A DNA stretch of 42,192 nt from a virus. This document shows, in pieces, positions 37,817 through 42,192 of this stretch. Position 1 is the first letter of the stretch; each line of letters begins with the position of its first letter. The notes beneath the pieces were generated by a model. The model was given only the letters and a program-made list of their open reading frames with translations. It was not told where the DNA came from and made no database searches. The translations under genes were made by a program, and so were the position numbers. The stretch is taken from IMG/VR virus record IMGVR_UViG_3300000553_000092, positions 1-42,192 of that record; one strand, 5' to 3'.

Positions 37817-39907
37817 ATGAAACTATTAAAAAATCCAAGAATTTTATTCCTGCCAAGTCATCTATCTACAGGAGGAATGCCTGCATTTCTTCTAAAGCGT
37901 ATCGAGGTTTTGCAAAAATATACTAATGCTAAGATATTCGTAGTTGAATATCAGTGTGTATCTTTAGAATTTACAGTTCAACGAAACACAATCAAACTCT
38001 TATTAGGAGATAATTTTCAAACTCTAAATGAAAACAAGATGCAACTATTTGATATTATTAAAAGTTGGCATCCTGATATTATTCATATAGATGAAATGTC
38101 TGAAAGATTAGATTATCAAATGACTAGTAGATTATATGATATAAATAGATCTTACAAAATAGTTGAAACTTGTCATGATATATCATTTAATCCTCAAGAT
38201 AAGATATTTCATCCTGATATATATATGTTTTGTACACCCTATCATCTTACTACTTTTGCTAATTTACCAGGATTAAAATCAATATTACAATTTCCAATAG
38301 ATGAAGTTAATAATGGAACATTAACTAAACTTAGAGCAAAAGAAATTTTAGGAATGGAACCCTCTATGAAACATGTTTTAAACGTAGGACTTTGGACTAA
38401 AGGAAAAAATCAAGAGGAAGGATTAAGAATTGCAAGACTATATCCAAATATAAAATTTCATTTTGTTGGAAATCAGGCAAATAATTTTATAGATTATTGG
38501 AAATCGTTGATGAAAAATCTTCCAAAAAATGTAAAAATATGGGGAGAACGTACTGACGTGGCAATGTTTATGAAAGCTGCAGATATATTCATGTTTAATT
38601 CTACTTGGGAATGTAATCCATTAGTATTAAGAGAAGCAATATCAAATCATCTTCCTATAATTGCAAGAGATTTGCCACAGTACGGAAATATGTTTAAGAA
38701 ATATATTAATCCTATTACTTCTGATTTAAACTTAATTAAAGCAGATTATGAAGTTCCTATAGATAATACATCGGAAGATTGGGCAATAAATCACGTTGAC
38801 TGTTATAATTTTATTGTGAATAATACAATTTCGATAGCACCAACTCCAAAGATATCTATTACTCAGCATTTTGTTGAGAATCCGTTCTTAGAGATATTAG
38901 GAAATAGTGATAAAGATTACACTGTTAAATTTTTAGATTCTGATAATGTATGTTATTATGAAAATACAATTAAATCAAATCATTGGATTAAATTAAATAG
39001 AACATGGTTTACTAAATGGACTACTGAGATATGGTCTGAAAATAAATTATTGTATAAAAATACATTAGACTATACAGGAAAACGTGTATATATTGCATTT
39101 AATAGTAAAGCTCTTGGAGATACAATTGCTTGGATTCCTTATGTATTAAAATTTCAAGAAATACATAATTGTCATGTAATTGTATCAACATTCAATAATG
39201 CATTATTTAAAAAAGTATATCCAGAACTAGAGTTTATAAATCCTGGTGAAATAGTATATGATATATATGGAATGTATAATGTTGGATATTTCTATAATAA
39301 TGATAAAGAACCAACATTTCCTAATTCAGTTCCGTTGCAAAAAGCTGCATGTAATATTCTTGGATTAGCATATGAAGAACTAATTCCTAGAATTAATTTT
39401 ACTCCTAAGAAAAGATTATATAAATACAAATATGTAACCATTGCCACCAATTCAACCAGTGGTTGTAAATATTGGAATAAAGTAGATTGGCAAAAACTAG
39501 TAAACTATATAATAGAGAGAGGATATAAAGTGATAAATGTATCAATTGAAAAGAATCCTCTAGACTATGTAGAACAAATCGAAGATACATCTATAGAGAA
39601 TACTATGCATACAATTTATCATAGTGAACTCTTTATTGGTCTATCTTCAGGATTAAGTTGGTTAGCTTGGGCACTAAAGAAGCATGTAGTAATGATTGCT
39701 AATTTTACAGGAGATAATTATGAGTTTCAATCTAATTGTACAAGAATAATTAATAAATCTGTATGTCATGACTGTTGGAGTACGAATCGATTAGATGCTG
39801 GAGATTGGAATTGGTGTCCATTATACAAAAATACTCCTCGACAATGGGAATGTCAGAAGAGTATTAATGCCAATATGGTTATAGATAAATTAAAAGAACT
39901 ACTATAG
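37817..39907 (+). CDS. Fused GT4 glycosyltransferase and TibC-like heptosyltransferase
   Basis: A 696-residue protein from the ATG at 37817 (an upstream in-frame TTG at 37793 overlaps the promoter). Residues 1-310 are a GT4-type GT-B enzyme (PSHLSTGGMPAFLLKRIEVL, NVGLWTKGKNQEEGLRIARL, FMFNSTWECNPLVLREAIS). About 340-420 is a strand-rich linker. Residues 420-696 match autotransporter-type O-heptosyltransferases: YIAFNSKALGDTIAWIPYV, GLSSGLSWLAWALKKHVVMI, and a four-Cys metal finger CHDCW...DWNWCP...RQWEC (Cys 650, 653, 667, 679). Such enzymes glycosylate protein Ser/Thr. It is the only rightward gene inside the leftward structural block. Confidence 0.8.
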   Translation: MKLLKNPRILFLPSHLSTGGMPAFLLKRIEVLQKYTNAKIFVVEYQCVSLEFTVQRNTIKLLLGDNFQTLNENKMQLFDIIKSWHPDIIHIDEMSERLDYQMTSRLYDINRSYKIVETCHDISFNPQDKIFHPDIYMFCTPYHLTTFANLPGLKSILQFPIDEVNNGTLTKLRAKEILGMEPSMKHVLNVGLWTKGKNQEEGLRIARLYPNIKFHFVGNQANNFIDYWKSLMKNLPKNVKIWGERTDVAMFMKAADIFMFNSTWECNPLVLREAISNHLPIIARDLPQYGNMFKKYINPITSDLNLIKADYEVPIDNTSEDWAINHVDCYNFIVNNTISIAPTPKISITQHFVENPFLEILGNSDKDYTVKFLDSDNVCYYENTIKSNHWIKLNRTWFTKWTTEIWSENKLLYKNTLDYTGKRVYIAFNSKALGDTIAWIPYVLKFQEIHNCHVIVSTFNNALFKKVYPELEFINPGEIVYDIYGMYNVGYFYNNDKEPTFPNSVPLQKAACNILGLAYEELIPRINFTPKKRLYKYKYVTIATNSTSGCKYWNKVDWQKLVNYIIERGYKVINVSIEKNPLDYVEQIEDTSIENTMHTIYHSELFIGLSSGLSWLAWALKKHVVMIANFTGDNYEFQSNCTRIINKSVCHDCWSTNRLDAGDWNWCPLYKNTPRQWECQKSINANMVIDKLKELL

Positions 39908-39927
39908 AGTAGCACTTTCAATATTTA

Positions 39928-41448
39928 TTATTCCCAAGTATAAATAAATTGATAAGTATATGCCAACACTCCAGAAGTTAATGCTGTAGTGATTGTTTTA
40001 TTTCCAACTAGAGCTATGAATTCTCCAGGATTAACATATATAGGTTGATCAAAGTTAGAAACATAGGCTGGCTGTTGCAAAAGAGTTCCTGCTGCTGCTG
40101 TAGCAACAGTAATACTAGTTAACTCTGGAAGCATAACTCTTCGTGGAGCTTTCGTAGTAGCTGCTTCCGCAGTAGTTAGTGCTGCTGCTGTATGTCCAAA
40201 AGCTATATACCACTCTGTATATGATGGACCTCCTGCAACAACTGTTTGAACCATTCCTGATAACTTAATACCTGTTACAACTAATCTTCTACCTTGTACA
40301 CCTACAGTTCCTCCAGGAATCTGATATGATGCAAATATTCCATCAACATTAGCAGCAAGACCTGTACTTAAAGTTTCATATATTCTTCCTCCTAAAGAGT
40401 TAGGTAAGTTTGCAGTTAGAGCTCCGTTCGCAGGAACTGCAGCAGTGGGTTTTACTAGTGTACCTGAAGTTACAGTTCCTGCAATAAGTTGTCCCATTGC
40501 AGCACCACCAGATAGACCTTGATAACTACCAAAACAACGATTTCCTCCTTCTCTGTAACTTCCACCACCAGTAACTCCACCAAGTCTAACATTATATTTA
40601 GAAAGAGTTGCACTTAAAGCAGTACCAGCAGCACCACCAACAATTGCGTGTCTAATGTGAAATGGAGCAGTTGCAGATGATATTGCTGTTCCTTGTCCCG
40701 ATGGTATTGCTATATCTGATAATAGCTTTGCACCATTGCCATCGTTGACCCAAAACTCAACCTCTACGGATGATATGTATAAGATAAATTGATACTTCTT
40801 GTTATTGGTATATGCCCATGTTCCAGCTCCTGCGGCCAAAGGGAAGATACCAGTTGATGTCTCTGTTCCATTATAGTTTAATATACCTTGTAATCCTGAA
40901 GCATTTAACCTAAAATAAGCTCCATCAGAAGGTGCAAATGGATTTGTAGTTGCTCCATAAAATAAACCAAAATCAATAATTGTATTTGATGTAGGTTGAG
41001 CTGTAAATGCTAGTTCCATATCACACGATATAGTTCCAGTACCAATAATAGGAAAACATGCATAGGTTTGTAGAGTTGCTCCTGATGCAGAAGTTGTTAC
41101 ACCAGTCGGATTAGTATTATATCCTCCCGCTGTCCAAGATGGAACTAAATTGACTGCTGTTGCTATAATAGTATGCTTTCCTGTATTTTGTGATGTATAG
41201 TTAAATAATTCATCATCAAGAATAGTATCTTGTGATACTCTAAGACGATAATCATCATCCGTTTCTGGAGATAATAGATATGGATTTCCAGTTAATGCTC
41301 CTTCATCATTAACACTTTGAATTCTAACATTTCCAATATTTTTAGGATTTCCAAGTGAATCTACTTCAGGAATAATCTTTAATTGATTTGTTCCTGCTAC
41401 TTCTGCTACATTGCCTGAGACGTTACCCTCAATTCTTATTCCTGCCAT
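39928..41448 (-). CDS. Virion structural or adhesion protein
   Basis: A 506-residue Gly/Ala/Thr-rich beta protein. It starts with GIRIEGNVSGNVAEVAGTNQ and a segment ending in DYRLRVSQDTILDDELFNYT, which I recall in a common but uncharacterised class of Bacteroidota phage structural proteins. The middle looks like a lectin-type sandwich (YQFILYISSVEVEFWVNDG); the C-terminus is compact and beta-rich. It probably decorates capsid or tail. Confidence 0.6.
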   Translation of the reverse strand: MAGIRIEGNVSGNVAEVAGTNQLKIIPEVDSLGNPKNIGNVRIQSVNDEGALTGNPYLLSPETDDDYRLRVSQDTILDDELFNYTSQNTGKHTIIATAVNLVPSWTAGGYNTNPTGVTTSASGATLQTYACFPIIGTGTISCDMELAFTAQPTSNTIIDFGLFYGATTNPFAPSDGAYFRLNASGLQGILNYNGTETSTGIFPLAAGAGTWAYTNNKKYQFILYISSVEVEFWVNDGNGAKLLSDIAIPSGQGTAISSATAPFHIRHAIVGGAAGTALSATLSKYNVRLGGVTGGGSYREGGNRCFGSYQGLSGGAAMGQLIAGTVTSGTLVKPTAAVPANGALTANLPNSLGGRIYETLSTGLAANVDGIFASYQIPGGTVGVQGRRLVVTGIKLSGMVQTVVAGGPSYTEWYIAFGHTAAALTTAEAATTKAPRRVMLPELTSITVATAAAGTLLQQPAYVSNFDQPIYVNPGEFIALVGNKTITTALTSGVLAYTYQFIYTWE

Positions 41449-41467
41449 GATTTTTTATTTTTTAAAT

Positions 41468-42192
41468 TTAGTAATTAATTATATAGTCTACATTAAATGT
41501 TCCATTTAATCTCCAATCACTAATTGCTGTAAGATCAAAGGATACTCCAACTACTATGTTTCCAACACTTAACTTAATTGGTACAATCTGATGTTCTGTT
41601 ATATTATGTGTTGCTGTAGCTCTTGCTGGAATTATAGGTATGATTATAGATGATGATGTAACATTTGAATTAGTTATAGTAGTAATGATCATATTTGTTC
41701 CTGGAGCATTACCAAAATTAATGGTACTAGTTCCTAATTTAACATTACCTACGCCACTTGTACCATTACTTCCATCCTCTCCATCCTCTCCACTTGTACC
41801 ACTTGTAGAAGAGGTTCCAGACGTTCCATTTGATCCATTTATTGATACTCCTGAACTACCAGAAGTTCCATTAATACCCGATGTACCATTACCACTTGAT
41901 CCTGATGTACCATTTGAACCATTAGTTCCACTAATAGTTATACCTGATGTACCGTTTGATCCATTACTTCCCGATGTACCATTAGTACTAACTCCAGAAG
42001 TGCCACTAGATCCGCTGATAGTTATACCAGATGTTCCTGAACTACCAGCAATCGTTATTCCACTCGTACCTCCTGTTGATGAGGTTCCATTACTACCATT
42101 ACTTCCTGATGTGCCGTTAGAGCCAATGCCAGAAGTACCGCTAGTTCCATTTACTGTAAGACCACTACTACCAGATGTACCATTCGAACCGT
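41468..42192 (-). CDS. Collagen-like Gly/Thr/Ser-repeat fibre protein, 5' end outside window
   Basis: The minus-strand frame is open from the window edge to 41468, well upstream of the first ATG (41692). From the edge it encodes about 160 residues of Gly-X-Y-like repeats (GTSGSSG, GSNGTSG, GITISG), then GEDGEDGSNGTSGVGNVKLG and an 80-residue beta-rich end. Collagen-like stems are common in phage fibres. There is almost no Pro, and Thr/Ser dominate, leaving many possible O-glycosylation sites. Confidence 0.78.
   Translation of the reverse strand, partial: GSNGTSGSSGLTVNGTSGTSGIGSNGTSGSNGSNGTSSTGGTSGITIAGSSGTSGITISGSSGTSGVSTNGTSGSNGSNGTSGITISGTNGSNGTSGSSGNGTSGINGTSGSSGVSINGSNGTSGTSSTSGTSGEDGEDGSNGTSGVGNVKLGTSTINFGNAPGTNMIITTITNSNVTSSSIIIPIIPARATATHNITEHQIVPIKLSVGNIVVGVSFDLTAISDWRLNGTFNVDYIINY

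Noticed and set aside
39908-39927. Terminator between the convergent genes at 39907 and 39928
   Set aside because: The 20-base gap has no inverted repeat with a T-run.
41700-42192. Tandem repeats that might be a CRISPR or non-coding repeat array
   Set aside because: They follow one minus-strand open frame and encode Gly-X-Y repeats; no regular repeat-spacer pattern.
1-42192. Recoded TAG or TGA stops, known in some crAss-like phages
   Set aside because: Genes end naturally at TAA, TAG and TGA (for example TAG at 3702, 8755 and 21780), and no gene needs TAG or TGA read through.
1-42192. tRNA genes
   Set aside because: I looked in the non-coding gaps for cloverleaf-like arms and a T-loop motif and saw none.

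Overview
The window looks like part of the genome of a tailed phage of Bacteroidota, most likely a crAss-like phage (Crassvirales). Three things support this. First, the gene set: an SF4 helicase, SF2 helicase, Sak4-like ATPase, large SSB, TOPRIM primase, uracil-DNA glycosylase, rIIA/rIIB pair, PD-(D/E)XK nuclease and dUTPase, facing a leftward structural block. Second, promoters of the Bacteroidota type (TTTG, 19-20 bases, TAnnTTTG). Third, AT-rich genes that mostly lack Shine-Dalgarno sequences. The family assignments rest on motifs read by eye; no search was run. TAA, TAG and TGA all act as stops, and I see no tRNA, integrase or CRISPR array.

Layout. 1-2400 (+): small overlapping accessory genes. 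The first 1.7 kb is GC-richer and has strong Shine-Dalgarno sites, as if recently acquired. 2440-9600 (+): replication core (DnaB-like helicase, SF2 helicase, an HExxH protein, Sak4-like ATPase, SSB, primase) with two LAGLIDADG endonuclease genes flanking the primase. 9600-13650 (+): a structured non-coding stretch, small genes, a DUF932-like protein, then a GIY-YIG endonuclease inserted at the 5' end of the uracil-DNA glycosylase gene. 13667-19089 (+): rIIA split by two group I introns (the second carrying a LAGLIDADG gene), then rIIB. 19149-26269 (+): HNH nuclease, a stop-interrupted gene, a second GIY-YIG-type endonuclease, PD-(D/E)XK nuclease, a bacterial-type RecA with an HNH intein, dUTPase and small genes. 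26259-27748 (+): two glycosyltransferases, ending at a bidirectional terminator.

27762-37646 (-): a leftward operon whose promoter lies at 37749-37780. In transcription order it has a lysis-like cassette (coiled-coil membrane protein, spanin-like protein, holin-like protein, DUF5675), small tail proteins, a 1022-residue fibre, a DxD glycosyltransferase, an FN3-like protein, a Thr-tailed protein, a Dps-like protein, an endonuclease VII-like gene and several tiny Lys-rich proteins. 37817-39907 (+) is an inverted single-gene cassette: a GT4 glycosyltransferase fused to a TibC-like heptosyltransferase. 39928-42192 (-) resumes structural genes, including a collagen-like Gly/Thr/Ser repeat protein cut by the window edge.

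Two themes stand out. (1) Dense mobile elements: five homing endonuclease genes, two introns and one intein within about 17 kb. The spliced elements all sit inside ATP-binding motifs, and several endonuclease genes have their own promoter and/or a terminator just upstream. (2) Four glycosyltransferases lie in or beside the structural block, which encodes Thr/Ser-rich repeat proteins. This suggests, but does not prove, a phage-encoded virion glycosylation pathway.
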